From: Agromyces ramosus
Lineage (GTDB): Bacteria > Actinomycetota > Actinomycetes > Actinomycetales > Microbacteriaceae
Length of the DNA stretch: 64,000 nucleotides
Assembly (NCBI RefSeq): GCF_004216665.1
Contig: NZ_SGWY01000003.1
Span: 434,001-498,000, forward strand
Reading direction: 5' to 3'
Position numbers and translations under genes: made by a program. Below, piece after piece: positions 18,695-26,790 of this stretch; positions within the stretch are counted from its first letter, which is position 1; every line of letters starts with the position of its first letter. The notes under the pieces were generated by a model. The model was not told where the DNA came from. It searched no databases and was given only the letters and a program-made list of their open reading frames with translations.

Positions 18695-19684
18695 CTACCA
18701 GCGCTCGTGCACCTGCGCGCGGATCTCGCGGTCGTAGAGCTCGCGCACGGCGTCGTCGAATCCGGCGGGCAGCTCGAGCGAGCCCGCACCCGCGTTCGCC
18801 CGCGCCTGCTCGGGATTGCGCGCGCCCGGGATGACCGAGCTCACGCCGTCCTGCGCCGCGATCCACGCGAGCGCGACCTGGGCCGGCGTCGCCTGGGGAG
18901 CGGCCGCCCGGGCGAGCTCGGTGAACTCCCCCGCTGCCCGCACCCCGGTGGCGTAGTCGACGCCCGAGAAGGTCTCGCCGACGTCGAACGACTCGCCGTG
19001 CCGGTTGAAGCTGCGGTGGTCGTTCGCGGCGAACCGCGTGTCGAGCGTGTAGCGCCCCGACAGGAGGCCGCTGGCGAGCGGCACCCGCGCGATGATCCCG
19101 ACGCCCGCCTCCCGCGCGGCGGGCAGCACCTCGTCGAGCGGCTTCAGCCGGAACGCGTTGAGGATGATCTGCACGGATGCCACGTGCGGGCGTGCGATCG
19201 CGGCGAGCGCCTCCTCGACCTTCTCCACGCTCACGCCGTAGCTCGCGATCGCACCCTCAGCCACGAGGGTGTCGAGCGCATCGAACACCCGGTCGTCGGA
19301 GTAGACCGACGTGGGCGGGCAGTGCAGCTGCACGAGGTCGAGGGTGTCCACGCCGAGGTTCGCGCGCGAGCGGTCGGTCCAGGCCCGGAAGTGCTCGAGG
19401 GAGTAGTTCTCGTGCTCCTGCGGCATCCGCCGGCCCATCTTCGTGGCCACCGTGACGTTCGCCTCGGGGTGGTCCACGAGCCAGCGGCCGATGAACGCCT
19501 CGCTGCGGCCGTCGCCGTAGACGTCGGCCGTGTCGAAGAACGTGACCCCCGACGCGAACGCGGCGTCGAGCACGGCGAGCGCGTCGTCCTCGTCGACCTC
19601 GCCCCAGTCGGCGCCGAGCTGCCAGGTGCCGAGGCCGATCACCGAGACGGTGCGGCCGGTGCGTCCGAGCGTGCGGGTCTGCAT
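18695..19684 (-). CDS. Aldo/keto reductase
   Basis: 329 residues, an NADPH-dependent (alpha/beta)8 oxidoreductase. The catalytic tetrad is visible: Asp and Tyr in FFDTADVYGDG, Lys in VATKMGR, His in VQLHCPP. The cofactor loop is near SSVIPGARNPEQARANAG. The sequence resembles the AKR families that include general stress protein 69-like reductases. The substrate is unknown. The start ATG at 19684 follows GGAGGAC. It stands alone between phosphoketolase (convergent) and the PhzF gene. Confidence 0.9.
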   Translation of the reverse strand: MQTRTLGRTGRTVSVIGLGTWQLGADWGEVDEDDALAVLDAAFASGVTFFDTADVYGDGRSEAFIGRWLVDHPEANVTVATKMGRRMPQEHENYSLEHFRAWTDRSRANLGVDTLDLVQLHCPPTSVYSDDRVFDALDTLVAEGAIASYGVSVEKVEEALAAIARPHVASVQIILNAFRLKPLDEVLPAAREAGVGIIARVPLASGLLSGRYTLDTRFAANDHRSFNRHGESFDVGETFSGVDYATGVRAAGEFTELARAAAPQATPAQVALAWIAAQDGVSSVIPGARNPEQARANAGAGSLELPAGFDDAVRELYDREIRAQVHERW

Positions 19685-19755
19685 GGGTGTCCTCCGGGGT
19701 TCGCGTCGTCGGCGCCGACGGCGACGAGCGGATGTCGCGAGCGCCGCGTTCGAGC

Positions 19756-20628
19756 CTAGCCGCGCCCTGGGGGGATCGGCACCGCGCGGCCGCTCACGAC
19801 GATGCCGCCGCGCTCGGGGATGTCGACGGTGAGCTCGCTCGGCCTGCCGACGTGCCGGCCCTGCTCGATGAGCACCCGGGCGGGCGGATGCACCGCGCCG
19901 AGCCCGCGGAGGTAGCCGCCGACCGCCGCGGCCCCCGATCCCGTCGCGGGGTCCTCGGTGATGCGTCCCACGGGGAACAGGTTGCGGGCCTCGAACCGCA
20001 GGCCGCCGTCGGCGGCGTCCGCGGTGCGGTGCAGCACGGTGATCGTCGTGGGCCAGCCCTGCGCGTCGATGAACGCGCGCACGGCGCCCGGATCGAAGGC
20101 GAACCCGTCGAAGACGGCGGCATCCGTGATCACGATCACCGGATGCCAGTTGCCCGCGAACGCGAGCCGCGGCGGGTAGCGCTCGTCGAGCTGCGTGCGG
20201 TCGAGGTCGAGCAGCTCGAGCAGCGCGTCGAGCACGAACTCGGGGAAGTGCGCGAGGTCGGTGTCGACGCTCGTGAAGGCGCCGTGGAGGCCGTCGCCGT
20301 CGTCGGTCGTCTCGATGACGATCTCGCCGACGGGCGTGGCGAACCGCACCGTTCCGGGCCCCTCGCGCTCGGCGATGGCGATCGCCGCGGCCACCGTCGC
20401 GTGGCCGCAGAACGGCACCTCGGCGATCGGCGAGAAGTAGCGCACGGCGCGCACCCCGTCGGCCTCCCCGGTGACGAACGCGGTCTCGGCGTAGTCGACC
20501 TCTGCGGCGATGCGCTGCATCTCGGCGTCGTCGAGGGATGCGGCGTCGAGCACCACGCCCGCCGGGTTGCCGCCGTCGGGATCGTCCGTGAACGCCGTGT
20601 AGCGCAGGATCTCGGGTCGACCGCTCAT
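19756..20628 (-). CDS. PhzF-family isomerase-like protein
   Basis: 290 residues with the two-fold diaminopimelate-epimerase-like fold of PhzF proteins. Seen: GNPAGVVLD near the N-terminus, YAETAFV with the family's acidic catalytic Glu (about residue 47), PFCGHATVAAA, and EDPATGSGAAAVGGYL in the second half. Family members isomerise small substrates by proton transfer; most chromosomal copies have no assigned substrate. No phenazine genes are nearby. The start overlaps the upstream gene's stop in an ATGA arrangement (20625-20628), so translation is probably coupled. Confidence 0.88.
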   Translation of the reverse strand: MSGRPEILRYTAFTDDPDGGNPAGVVLDAASLDDAEMQRIAAEVDYAETAFVTGEADGVRAVRYFSPIAEVPFCGHATVAAAIAIAEREGPGTVRFATPVGEIVIETTDDGDGLHGAFTSVDTDLAHFPEFVLDALLELLDLDRTQLDERYPPRLAFAGNWHPVIVITDAAVFDGFAFDPGAVRAFIDAQGWPTTITVLHRTADAADGGLRFEARNLFPVGRITEDPATGSGAAAVGGYLRGLGAVHPPARVLIEQGRHVGRPSELTVDIPERGGIVVSGRAVPIPPGRG

Positions 20629-21230
20629 GGCGCCTTCGCCGGCGTGTACCGCGTCGCCGACCACGCGTCGCCCACCGCACTCACCTTCGTGTCGCACCAA
20701 CCGGCCGACCGCATGACCGTGCGCACCGCGTTGTCGCCGGGCGCGGTGCTCTCACGGCCCTTGCCGTGCACGACCCAGACGTGCGAGCCGATGCCGCACT
20801 CGCGGAACCACACCGGCAGCGACTCGAGCTCGCCGTCGCTGCGCACCACGACGACGACCACCTCCGCCTCCCACGGCGGCACGCGCGCGGCATCCGACAG
20901 CGCCTCGTGCAGCTCGGGCAGCGGCAGGTCGCCGCGCACCGCCACGGTCGACCCGTGCGAGACCCCGAGCTTCTCGGCGAGCGAGGGCGGCTGGGTCGTC
21001 AGCGCGGTCGCCCACGCCGGCGCCGCCGCGCCGAGCTCGAACCGGTACGTGCGCCCGTCGGCCTCGAACGACACCACGCCGTCGGCGGCCTCGACGTGCG
21101 TCCACGCCGACCTCGGCACCCGTGCCCGCCGCTCGCCGGAGATCTGCAACCCCGCCGCCTCCAGGTGGAGCGTGACCGCCGCGGCACCCCCGTGCTCGCC
21201 GATCCAGGTCGCCTTCGACTGCCTCCCCAT
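20625..21230 (-). CDS. Uncharacterised protein with a DUF3052-like C-terminus
   Basis: 201 residues. I do not recognise the N-terminal 90 residues, a mixed alpha/beta stretch with few motifs. The C-terminal half (EAEVVVVVVRSDGELESLPVW ... HVWVVHGKGRES ... SAGWCDTKVSAVGDAWSATRY, described in pieces) resembles the end of DUF3052 proteins, which finish with a similar 'AG..T....VG..W.ATR' pattern. That similarity is from memory and moderate. The ATG at 21230 follows a G-rich stretch. The stop overlaps the PhzF start as ATGA, so the two genes form an operon. No function is proposed. Confidence 0.6.
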   Translation of the reverse strand: MGRQSKATWIGEHGGAAAVTLHLEAAGLQISGERRARVPRSAWTHVEAADGVVSFEADGRTYRFELGAAAPAWATALTTQPPSLAEKLGVSHGSTVAVRGDLPLPELHEALSDAARVPPWEAEVVVVVVRSDGELESLPVWFRECGIGSHVWVVHGKGRESTAPGDNAVRTVMRSAGWCDTKVSAVGDAWSATRYTPAKAP

Positions 21231-21346
21231 GCCATGAACCCCCCGGATCATGATCCACGCCCATCGGGTTCGATGCAATGCCCCCCGCACTGATGTCGCG
21301 CGACGTCGTCACGCTCGCCACCGATCACGGCGAGCCGAGACGCCGA

Positions 21347-21402
21347 CGAGCGGATGCCGCGTGCCGCACCCCGTGGCGGGGAGGGCTCGCGGCATCCGCT
21401 CG
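21347..21402 (-). terminator. Stem-loop terminator after the VOC gene
   Basis: A perfect 15-bp stem: CGAGCGGATGCCGCG at 21347-21361 pairs with 21388-21402, leaving a 26-nt loop. It lies 26 nt beyond the VOC stop at 21428. There is no strong T tract. Confidence 0.7.
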
Positions 21403-21427
21403 GTGCCGTCGTCGTGGCGTCGCCGGC

Positions 21428-21868
21428 TCAGGACTCCTGCTCGGCGCCGAACCGCTGACGCGCCTCGACGGGGATGAGCGGGTGCACCGCGCGGGCCTTG
21501 ATCTGCTGCACGGCCCACGTGTTGCCGTCGGGGTCGGCGAACCCGAAGAAGGTGCCGCCGTCGCGTTCGTCGAACACGGTGATCTCGCCGCACTCGACGC
21601 CGCGCGAGACGAGCTCCTCGCGGGCGGCCGCCGCGTCGGCGACGACGAGCTGGAGCCCGCGCATCGACCCCGGCGCCATCTCGGTCTGCGCCGGCAGGTC
21701 GCCGATGACGATCGAGCAGCCCGAGCCGGCGGGCGTGAGCTGCACCACGTGCATGTGCTCGTTGCGGGTGTCGTGGTCGAGCGCGAAGCCGACCTGGTCG
21801 CGGTAGAACGCGACGGCGCGGTCGATGTCGCTGACGGGCAGGAGGACGACCTCGAGCGTCCAGTCCAT
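21428..21868 (-). CDS. VOC-superfamily protein (glyoxalase/bleomycin-resistance type)
   Basis: 146 residues with one vicinal-oxygen-chelate domain made of two beta-alpha-beta-beta-beta units. The first unit is LEVVLLPVSDIDRAVAFYRD, with HMHVVQLTPAGSG; the second runs from MRGLQLVVAD to GGTFFGFADPDGNTW, the classic last-strand motif. Metal-ligand-type residues (His in the first unit, acidic residue near the end) are plausible but substrate specificity cannot be read. The gene is monocistronic, bounded by the 21347-21402 stem-loop on its 3' side. Confidence 0.85.
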   Translation of the reverse strand: MDWTLEVVLLPVSDIDRAVAFYRDQVGFALDHDTRNEHMHVVQLTPAGSGCSIVIGDLPAQTEMAPGSMRGLQLVVADAAAAREELVSRGVECGEITVFDERDGGTFFGFADPDGNTWAVQQIKARAVHPLIPVEARQRFGAEQES

Positions 21869-21939
21869 GATGTGCTCCGTTCGGTGTGTCGGTGGTTCGA
21901 TGTTCGGGGAGCCGGGCGCGGGCGGGTCACCGCACGCGG

Positions 21940-21955
21940 GGATGCCGCGGCATCC
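21940..21955. terminator. 16-bp palindrome beside the SRPBCC gene stop
   Basis: GGATGCCGCGGCATCC, perfectly self-complementary, 6 bp beyond the SRPBCC stop (21961). The same 16-mer forms the core of the palindrome at 33793-33812. It belongs to the local GGATGCC terminator family, although a zero-loop palindrome must lose a few pairs to fold. Confidence 0.5.
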
Positions 21956-21960
21956 GTCGG

Positions 21961-22443
21961 TCAGGCGGAGAGGATGGCGTCGAGGCGCTCGTAGCCCTCA
22001 CGGAGCCCGCCCTCCATGCCGGAGGCGACCATGCCGTCGCGGGCCTCGACGCTCGGGTAGGTCGACCAGCCGCGGAGCCGGGTGCGGCCGTCGCCGAGGT
22101 CCTCGAACGTGATGGTCTCGATCGCCACCACGTCGGGGACGCCCTCGAACTCGAAGGTCTGCACGGCGAACTCGTTGTCGCGCACGGTGTGGAAGGTGCC
22201 GTTGAACGCGTACTCCTCGCCCTCGGGGTTGCGGTGCACGTAGCGGTACCCGCCCTGGGTGGTGAAGTCCCAGCGCTCAATGTCCATCTCGTACCCGCGC
22301 GGACCGAGCCACTGCGTGACGAGCTCGGGATCGCGGTGGGCGCGGAAGACGGCCTCGACGGGCGCGTCGAACTCGCGGATGATCTCGATGAAGGGGAGCC
22401 CCTCGGGGGCGTTGACGGTGACGGGGTTGGTGGTGGTGGTCAT
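21961..22443 (-). CDS. SRPBCC (AHSA1-like) domain protein
   Basis: 160 residues, START/AHSA1-like fold: EIIREFDAPVEAVFRAHRDPELVTQWLGP at the start (key part VFRAHRDPELVTQWLGP), GGYRYVHRNPEG in the middle, and a long C-terminal helix with GMEGGLREGYERLDAIL. Members bind small hydrophobic ligands, and many occur as the second gene after an ArsR regulator. Here the start overlaps the ArsR stop as ATGA (22440-22443), so the two are co-transcribed and translationally coupled. Function beyond that is unknown. Confidence 0.88.
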   Translation of the reverse strand: MTTTTNPVTVNAPEGLPFIEIIREFDAPVEAVFRAHRDPELVTQWLGPRGYEMDIERWDFTTQGGYRYVHRNPEGEEYAFNGTFHTVRDNEFAVQTFEFEGVPDVVAIETITFEDLGDGRTRLRGWSTYPSVEARDGMVASGMEGGLREGYERLDAILSA

Positions 22444-22844
22444 GATTCCGTTGCTTCCTGTGCGGTGCCGGCCTCGGGGTCGGCGTCGGAGGTCGCGGCT
22501 TCGGCGCCGCGGGTGGTGGCGAGCAGCGCGTCCAGGTTGCGGAACTGCTGCTCGTGGATCAGTCGGTAGCGATCGATCCATGCGGTGAGGGCTTCGAGTT
22601 GGGCGGCATCCAGGTGCACGGGGCGGCGTTGCGCATCGCGCGAGCGCGTGACGAGCCCGGCCTGCTCGAGCACCTGGATGTGCTTGGAGACCGCCTGCAG
22701 GGTGATCTGGAACGGCTCGGCCAGTTCGTTGACCGTGGCCGGGCCGCGGCTGAGGCGGGCGATGATGCGCCGCCGCACCGGGTCGGCCAGCGCCATGAAG
22801 GCACGGTCGAGGCGGTCGTCTGCGCTCGGATCCACGATCATCAT
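22440..22844 (-). CDS. ArsR-type winged-helix repressor (SdpR-like)
   Basis: 134 residues. The winged helix-turn-helix is clear: ALADPVRRRIIARLSRGPATVNELAEPFQITLQAVSKHIQVLEQAGLVTRSRD, residues about 18-70 (key part VNELAEPFQITLQAVSKHIQ). No Cys pair of metal-sensing ArsR proteins is present (the protein has no Cys), so this is not a classic arsenic/cadmium sensor. Such ArsR-SRPBCC pairs are common. A strong AAGGAGGTGG precedes the ATG at 22844. A 14-bp inverted repeat at 22872-22885 in an AT-rich patch is a probable autoregulatory operator. Confidence 0.88.
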   Translation of the reverse strand: MMIVDPSADDRLDRAFMALADPVRRRIIARLSRGPATVNELAEPFQITLQAVSKHIQVLEQAGLVTRSRDAQRRPVHLDAAQLEALTAWIDRYRLIHEQQFRNLDALLATTRGAEAATSDADPEAGTAQEATES

Positions 22845-22871
22845 CCACCTCCTTATTCAACTCAATGCTTG

Positions 22872-22885
22872 ATCAACCGTTTGAT
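22872..22885. promoter_or_regulatory. Candidate ArsR operator
   Basis: ATCAACCGTTTGAT: perfect 5-bp arms (ATCAA/TTGAT) around 4 nt. It sits 28 bp upstream of the arsR start in an AT-rich patch that also holds GTTTGATTGATTAAAC (22879-22894). It lies between divergent arsR and the GNAT gene. Confidence 0.5.
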
Positions 22886-22925
22886 TGATTAAACGATACG
22901 ACGAGCGCATGCCCCTGTCAACACC

Positions 22926-22931
22926 CAGAAT
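22926..22931 (+). promoter_or_regulatory. Candidate -10 for the GNAT gene (leaderless pattern)
   Basis: CAGAAT ends exactly 6 nt before the ATG at 22938, with no Shine-Dalgarno sequence. Confidence 0.4.
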
Positions 22932-22937
22932 CGAGGC

Positions 22938-23453
22938 ATGGCTGCTCACGATCGACCCGACCGACCCGACGCGCTGAGGTTCCGCCCCGCTGGCGAGCAC
23001 GACCATGCCGGCGTCGTCGCCGTGATCCCCGACTGGTGGGGCCTGCCGGGCACCGAGTCGCTGTGGCGGCTGCTCCCCCGGCTCTTCCTCCAGCACTTCG
23101 CCGACACGTCGACGATCGTCGAGGACGACGACGGCGCCCTCGCGGGCTTCCTCATCGGCTTCCACTCGCAATCGGCGCCCGAGGTCGCGTACATCCACTT
23201 CGTGGGCGTGCGCCCCGACCTGCGTCGCTCGGGCCTCGCCCGCACGCTGTACGAGCGCTTCTTCGAGCAGGCGCGGGCGAACGGATGCCGCCGCGTCGAC
23301 GCGATCACCGGCCCCGGCAACCGGCGATCGCAGGCGTTCCACACTGCGATGGGGTTCGCGGCATCCGGCGACACCGAGATCGACGGCGTGCGCGCCTGGC
23401 GCGACTACGACGGGCCCGGCGAGCATCGAGTCGTGTTCTCCCGCCCGCTCTGA
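22938..23453 (+). CDS. GNAT-family N-acetyltransferase
   Basis: 171 residues with one GNAT fold. The acetyl-CoA-binding motif is VRPDLRRSGLARTLYERF (residues about 94-111), a variant of R/Q-x-x-G-x-G/A. An earlier strand pair (GALAGFLIGFHS ... VAYIHFVGV) and a late NRRSQAFHTAMGF segment match GNAT motifs A and B. The acceptor is unknown. It starts without a Shine-Dalgarno site; a -10-like CAGAAT ends 6 nt upstream. It is divergent from arsR. Confidence 0.88.
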   Translation: MAAHDRPDRPDALRFRPAGEHDHAGVVAVIPDWWGLPGTESLWRLLPRLFLQHFADTSTIVEDDDGALAGFLIGFHSQSAPEVAYIHFVGVRPDLRRSGLARTLYERFFEQARANGCRRVDAITGPGNRRSQAFHTAMGFAASGDTEIDGVRAWRDYDGPGEHRVVFSRPL

Positions 23454-23535
23454 TCCGTTCACCGGCAACCTCTCGCATCGACCCGCGGAACGGTGCAGAA
23501 TCGGGCGGAGGAACGACGACGATCTGGAGGCCACG

Positions 23536-23952
23536 ATGCCCGTCACGCTCAACCCCTACCTCAACTTCAAGGACAGCGCGCGCGAGGCGCTGGAGTTCTA
23601 CCACTCGGTCTTCGGCGGCGAGCTCACCGTGAGCACGTTCGCCGACTTCCAGTCGGCGCAGGACCCGTCGGAGAACGACCTCGTCATGCACGGGCAGCTC
23701 GACGGCGCCGCCGGACTGACCATCATGGCCGCCGACACGCCGAAGCACATGGAGTACCGCGAGCCCGCCGGGTTCTCGGTCTCGCTCTCGGGCGACGACG
23801 ACGCGACGTTGCGCGGCTACTGGGACAAGCTCGCCGACGGCGGCACGATCGTGCAGCCGCTCGAGGTCGCACCCTGGGGCGATGCATTCGGCATGCTCAC
23901 CGACCGGTACGGCATCACCTGGCTGGTGAACATCTCGGGCGCCGCCGCCTAG
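23536..23952 (+). CDS. PhnB-like VOC protein
   Basis: 138 residues. PhnB/3-demethylubiquinone-like VOC domain: LNPYLNFKDSAREALEFYHSVFGGE (key part AREALEFYHSVFGGE), DLVMHGQLDGAAGLTIMAADTP, and the ending APWGDAFGMLTDRYGITWLVN. Members are often annotated as glyoxalase-like without known substrate. Start ATG at 23536 follows TGGAGGC. Terminated by the stem-loop at 23963-23989, shared with convergent marR. Confidence 0.87.
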   Translation: MPVTLNPYLNFKDSAREALEFYHSVFGGELTVSTFADFQSAQDPSENDLVMHGQLDGAAGLTIMAADTPKHMEYREPAGFSVSLSGDDDATLRGYWDKLADGGTIVQPLEVAPWGDAFGMLTDRYGITWLVNISGAAA

Positions 23953-23962
23953 GCCGGCGCCG

Positions 23963-23989
23963 CGGGGCATCCGGTCGGCGGATGCCCCG
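23963..23989. terminator. Bidirectional terminator between VOC and marR genes
   Basis: CGGGGCATCCG (23963-23973) pairs perfectly with CGGATGCCCCG (23979-23989) around a 5-nt loop, between two convergent stops (23952 and 24002). Confidence 0.75.
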
Positions 23990-24001
23990 ACCCGCCGCCG
24001 C

Positions 24002-24460
24002 TCAGCCCGCCGCGACCGGCAGGGCGACGCCGTGCAGCGCCTCGACGACGGGCGCGAGCTCGGGCTGCTGCTCCGCTTCGGCGAGCACGCGCTCGAGCGT
24101 CTCGTCGTGGATCGGGCGGGCGCGCTCGTAGAGGGCGCGCCCGGCAGTCGTGAGCTCGGTGTAGATGCCCCGACGGTCGTCGGCGCAGAGGATGCGGGTG
24201 AGCAGCGCCCGATCCTCGAGGCGGTTGACGAGCCGCGTCGTCGCGCTCGGACTCAGGGCAGCGGCGCGCGCGAGCTGCTGCATGCGCATGTGCCAGCCGT
24301 CCTGGCGGCTGAGCGCGTCGAGCACCGTGTACTCGACGACCGAGAGGTCGGCGGATGCCGCGAGCGCGCGCTCGAGCTCGGCCTCGATCATTCCGTGCAG
24401 TGCCGCGAGCGTGCGCCAGCCCTGCGCGCGCACCTCGACCGCGTCGTCGGCGATGCCCAT
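24002..24460 (-). CDS. MarR-family transcriptional regulator
   Basis: 152 residues. MarR winged helix: LSVVEYTVLDALSRQDGWHMRMQQLARAAALSPSATTRLVNRLEDRALLTRILCADDRRGIYTELT, residues about 41-108 (key part LARAAALSPSATTRLVNRLE and the DDRRG wing). The long helices at both ends form the dimer. The ATG at 24460 follows GAGGAGGG; the open frame further upstream is not needed. It is divergent from an MFS exporter, with inverted TTGC/GCAA elements between, so it probably represses the exporter-DJ-1 operon and itself. Confidence 0.9.
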   Translation of the reverse strand: MGIADDAVEVRAQGWRTLAALHGMIEAELERALAASADLSVVEYTVLDALSRQDGWHMRMQQLARAAALSPSATTRLVNRLEDRALLTRILCADDRRGIYTELTTAGRALYERARPIHDETLERVLAEAEQQPELAPVVEALHGVALPVAAG

Positions 24461-24535
24461 GTCGACCCTCCTCGTGCGTCGTGCGGATCCCGGCGGGACG
24501 ATGCCGCCTGCGCCGGCCCGCACTCCTCCGCCGTT

Positions 24536-24607
24536 TAGTTGCTTGCGCTTTGTATTTGCGTGTGCAAGCATTATGCCTGCGTTCGCAATAGAGCGCGTCT
24601 GCAACTA
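24536..24607. promoter_or_regulatory. Candidate MarR operator region
   Basis: A low-GC patch with nested inverted repeats: TAGTTGC (24536-24542) with GCAACTA (24601-24607), GCTTGC (24541-24546) with GCAAGC (24564-24569), and TTGC-N4-GCAA (24556-24567). It lies between divergent marR and the MFS gene. Confidence 0.5.
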
Positions 24608-24633
24608 CTTCCCCAGTGTACAGGAGTTCCGGC

Positions 24634-25863
24634 ATGCCACTCGGCCTTCTCGCGCTCGCCATCGCAGGGTTCGGCATCGGCCTCACGGAGTTCGTCATCA
24701 TGGGGCTCCTGCCCGAGGTGGCCGCCGACTTCGGCGTCACCGAGGCGACGGCGGGCTGGCTCATCTCGGGCTACGCCCTCGCCGTCGTCGTCGGCGCAGT
24801 CGGTCTCACGGCCGCCGCCACGCGACTCCCACGCAAACCCGTGCTGATGAGCCTGCTCGTGCTGTTCATCGCGGGCAACGCCATCTCGGCCATCGCCCCG
24901 ACCTACGAGCTCTTGATGGCCGGCCGGGTCGTCGCCGCGCTCTGCCACGGCGCGTTCTTCGGGATCGGCTCGGTCGTCGCGGCGGCGCTCGTCGCACCCG
25001 ACAGGGCCGCCGGCGCGATCGCGATCATGTTCACCGGCCTCACCGCGGCGAACGTGCTCGGCGTGCCGTTCGGCACGTTCCTCGGCCAGGAGTTCGGCTG
25101 GCGCGCCACGTTCTGGGTCATCTCCGCGATCGGCGTCGTCGCACTCGTCGGCATCGCGACGCTCGTGCCGAGCCTTCGCAGCGACGACCCGGCACCGAGC
25201 GTGCGTCGTGAGCTCGCGGCCTTCCGCTCGGGCCAGGTGTGGCTCTCGCTCCTGGTCACCGTGCTGGGCTTCGGCGGCATGTTCGGCGCGTTCACGTACA
25301 TCGCCTACACGCTCACCGAAGTGAGCGGCTTCGAGCCGGGCGCCGTACCGTGGCTCCTCGTGCTCTTCGGAGCCGGCCTCGTGCTCGGCAACTGGATCGG
25401 GGGACGGCTCGCCGACCGCTCGATCGACGGCACGCTTCTCGGCTTCATCGCGGCGCTCGCCGTGGTGCTCTCACTGTTCGCCTGGCTCGCCGGGAGCCCG
25501 GTCGCCACCGTCGTGCTGCTCGTCGCGATGGGCGGCTTCGGATTCGGCACCGTGCCGGGCCTGCAGAGCCGCGTGATGCGCTACGCCGCGCAGGCGCCGA
25601 CGCTCGCCTCGGGCGCCAACATCGCCGCGTTCAACCTCGGCAACGCGCTCGGCGCATTCGCCGGCGGCCTCGCCATCACGGCTGGCCTCGGATACGCCTC
25701 GCCCATCGGGGTGGGCGCCCTCATCACGCTCGCGGCGCTCGTCGTCATGGTCGTCGCGGCCGCGACCGCGCGGTCCGCACGCGGACGGCGACCGGGCGAG
25801 ACCTCGGATGCCGCGGGCCGAGCGTCGACCGAGAAGCGCCCGGTCGCGGCATCCGTCGCCTGA
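24634..25863 (+). CDS. MFS efflux transporter (DHA1/AraJ-like)
   Basis: 409 residues, twelve hydrophobic segments. The first helices carry GFGIGLTEFVIMGLLPEVA and WLISGYALAVVVGA, typical of DHA1 drug:H+ antiporters of the AraJ/Cmx type. Motif-A-like residues appear as TRLPRKPVL, and the middle loop has FGWRATFWVIS. The tail of about 30 residues is polar. Start at 24634 follows AGGAG at 24622-24626. It is divergent from marR and followed 47 bp later by a DJ-1/PfpI-like gene, so the three form a likely stress-response locus. Substrate unknown. Confidence 0.88.
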   Translation: MPLGLLALAIAGFGIGLTEFVIMGLLPEVAADFGVTEATAGWLISGYALAVVVGAVGLTAAATRLPRKPVLMSLLVLFIAGNAISAIAPTYELLMAGRVVAALCHGAFFGIGSVVAAALVAPDRAAGAIAIMFTGLTAANVLGVPFGTFLGQEFGWRATFWVISAIGVVALVGIATLVPSLRSDDPAPSVRRELAAFRSGQVWLSLLVTVLGFGGMFGAFTYIAYTLTEVSGFEPGAVPWLLVLFGAGLVLGNWIGGRLADRSIDGTLLGFIAALAVVLSLFAWLAGSPVATVVLLVAMGGFGFGTVPGLQSRVMRYAAQAPTLASGANIAAFNLGNALGAFAGGLAITAGLGYASPIGVGALITLAALVVMVVAAATARSARGRRPGETSDAAGRASTEKRPVAASVA

Positions 25864-25910
25864 ACACCACGACCCGACCCACCCGAACACCACCGAAAGG
25901 CAGCACCACG

Positions 25911-26612
25911 ATGAGCGACATCCTGATGATCGTCACGGGAGCCGACTCCCTCACCATGAAGGACGGCTCGAAGCATCCGACCGGCTTCTGGGCCGAGGAG
26001 CTCGTGACCGCGCACCGCGACCTCGTCGCCGCCGGGCACGCGATCACCATCGCCACGCCCGGCGGAGTGATCCCCACCGTCGACCGGGGCAGCCTCGATC
26101 CAGCGGTCGTCGGCAGCAGGGAGACCGTCGACGAACTCCACGCCTACCTGGCGTCGATCGCCGAAGAGCTCGCCTCGACCGTGCCGATCGCCGACGTCGA
26201 CCCGTCCGAGTACGCCGCCATCGTGCTGCCCGGCGGTCACGGGCCGATGGCCGACCTCGCCTCCGACACCGCGACCGGTCGCGTGCTCGTGGCGGCGAAC
26301 GACGCCGGCACGATCATCGCCCCGTTCTGCCACGGACCGGCCGCGCTGCTGGCCGCGTCACTCGACGACGGCTCCTTCGCCTTCGCCGGCCGCCGCCTCA
26401 CGGTCTTCACCGACGAGGAGGAACGCACCGGCGGCACGGGCGAGAACACGCCCTGGTGGGTGGAGTCGACCCTCCGCGAGCGCGGTGCAGTCATCGACTC
26501 GGCCGGCCCGTGGAGCGACCACGTCGTCGTCGACGGCAACCTCATCACCGGCCAGAATCCGCAGTCGAGCGCGTCGGTCGCGCGTCGGGTGATCGAGGCC
26601 CTCGCGGCCTGA
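25911..26612 (+). CDS. DJ-1/PfpI (Hsp31-like) family protein
   Basis: 233 residues, class I glutamine-amidotransferase-like fold. The nucleophile elbow is IIAPFCHGPAALL with Cys140. The N-terminus has MIVTGADSLTMKDG..HPTGFWAEEL, like Hsp31-type members, and AAIVLPGGHGPMADL supplies the loop near the active site. Family activities include chaperone, glyoxalase III-like and deglycase-type reactions; which applies is open. It is probably co-transcribed with the MFS exporter. The leader between them has GAAAGG about 14 nt upstream of the ATG. Confidence 0.85.
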   Translation: MSDILMIVTGADSLTMKDGSKHPTGFWAEELVTAHRDLVAAGHAITIATPGGVIPTVDRGSLDPAVVGSRETVDELHAYLASIAEELASTVPIADVDPSEYAAIVLPGGHGPMADLASDTATGRVLVAANDAGTIIAPFCHGPAALLAASLDDGSFAFAGRRLTVFTDEEERTGGTGENTPWWVESTLRERGAVIDSAGPWSDHVVVDGNLITGQNPQSSASVARRVIEALAA

Positions 26613-26739
26613 ACGACCGCCACGCTCGACGGATGCCGGCGCGAGGCGGCCGGCGGGCCCCCAGGATCGCGGACGGGATCGTGTCAATCCCCTCGCACCA
26701 CGAGGCGGGCGTACCTACCGTGGACAGAGTCGGGCCTGA

Positions 26740-26758
26740 CTCCCTGAGCGTCAGGGAG
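26740..26758 (+). promoter_or_regulatory. Hairpin in the leader of the debranching-enzyme gene
   Basis: CTCCCTG-agcgt-CAGGGAG, a perfect 7-bp stem with a 5-nt loop. It lies downstream of a TACCGT -10-like hexamer (26716-26721) and about 32 nt before the ATG at 26791, so it would be in the mRNA leader. Confidence 0.35.
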
Positions 26759-26790
26759 GCGCGTGCGCCCGACGCGGAGGTCTACGGCCA

